From assembly GCA_005789925.1 (NCBI GenBank), contig SXWG01000046.1, positions 1 through 12,538 of the forward strand: 12,538 nt of DNA. Reading direction: 5' to 3'. Below the pieces are notes generated by a model. That model was not told the origin of the DNA. It saw only the letters and a program-made list of their open reading frames with translations, and searched no databases. The stretch comes from Actinomycetota bacterium (GTDB taxonomy: Bacteria > Actinomycetota > Acidimicrobiia > Acidimicrobiales > Ilumatobacteraceae). This document shows, one piece after another, positions 12,451 through 12,538 of the stretch; within the stretch, counting starts at the first letter, position 1, and every line of letters starts with the position of its first letter. The position numbers were made by a program, and so were the translations under genes.

Positions 12451-12538
12451 CTACATCGACTTCAGGTATCGGTTCAACTCGAACGGGGTCACTTGAGTCT
12501 TGTACGCACGCCACTCGTCGCGCTTATTGCGCAAGAAC
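12451..12538 (-). CDS. glnA: Type I glutamine synthetase, C-terminal end only (5' part outside the window)
   Basis: The last 28 codons of a minus-strand gene are readable, ending in TAG at 12453-12451. They encode LRNKRDEWRAYKTQVTPFEL followed by NRYLKSM, which matches the C-terminal helix of bacterial type I glutamine synthetases: a basic stretch, then EWxxYxxxVTPfEL. This end is characteristic enough to name the family but not the isoform (GlnA1, 2, 3 or 4), and the adenylylation loop lies outside the window. The regulator gene starts about six to nine bases after this stop, so the two are probably one transcript. Confidence 0.75.
   Translation of the reverse strand, partial: FLRNKRDEWRAYKTQVTPFELNRYLKSM

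Noticed and set aside
12443..12514. ATG 12514 as the regulator's start
   Set aside because: It would overlap the glutamine synthetase end by more than 60 bp and add about 24 residues before the first receiver strand; not excluded, but less likely.

Overview
The window looks like a gene-dense chromosomal segment from an actinobacterium, most plausibly of the class Acidimicrobiia (Ilumatobacter-like or a related freshwater/marine lineage). The evidence is a paired ArsA/Get3-like ATPase operon like Rv3679-Rv3680 of Mycobacterium, a GlnR-type orphan regulator, the thioredoxin-like Tat lipoprotein family, moderately high G+C, frequent GTG starts, and TANNNT -10 boxes placed for leaderless mRNAs. 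This is a judgement from recognised proteins, not a database result. No mobile element, CRISPR array, tRNA or rRNA is visible, and no stretch of 300 bases lacks a gene.

Layout. (1) Positions 1-2409, minus strand: a truncated receiver-domain protein, preceded by two overlapping ArsA-like ATPases. (2) Positions 2429-5178, plus strand: a tight operon of an NfeD-like membrane protein, FxsA, and a NUDT19-like Nudix hydrolase. Its first start codon lies only 19 bp from the divergent ATPase start, and the gap holds a palindrome. (3) Positions 5175-6365, minus strand: the Fe-S carrier ATPase Mrp/ApbC; divergent from it is the A-type Fe-S carrier ErpA (6447-6767). Together these form a small Fe-S maturation locus. 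(4) Positions 6783-7691, minus strand: a Tat-exported thioredoxin-fold lipoprotein. It is divergent from a RidA-family protein with an unusual Lys/Ala-rich tail (7735-8226). A 51-residue one-helix membrane protein follows. (5) Positions 8434-11754, plus strand: a PLP-dependent decarboxylase, an 8-oxoguanine deaminase-like amidohydrolase and a GDT1/TMEM165-type cation transporter. (6) Positions 11747-12538, minus strand: a GlnR-like regulator directly downstream of the last 28 codons of a type I glutamine synthetase, a nitrogen-assimilation pair.

The most interesting signal is regulatory. Five genes that need their own promoter have a TANNNT hexamer exactly six bases before an ATG or GTG, so each mRNA would begin at the start codon. 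The three other unit heads have Shine-Dalgarno sequences instead. Two leaderless promoters, for the Tat lipoprotein and ridA, lie back to back around an 18-bp imperfect palindrome that exactly fills the space between their -10 boxes. A third, in front of the decarboxylase, overlaps a 6+6 inverted repeat. Other oddities are an NfeD protease domain whose catalytic serine aligns with glycine, a GlnR receiver lacking both the phosphoacceptor Asp and the switch Lys, an ATPase pair in which only one partner has the signature lysine, and convergent gene pairs whose stop codons overlap with no room for terminators. I did not find a clearly new multi-gene system. The best candidates for undescribed biology are the ridA/lipoprotein divergent switch, the tailed RidA with its small membrane neighbour, and the degenerate NfeD-FxsA-Nudix operon.
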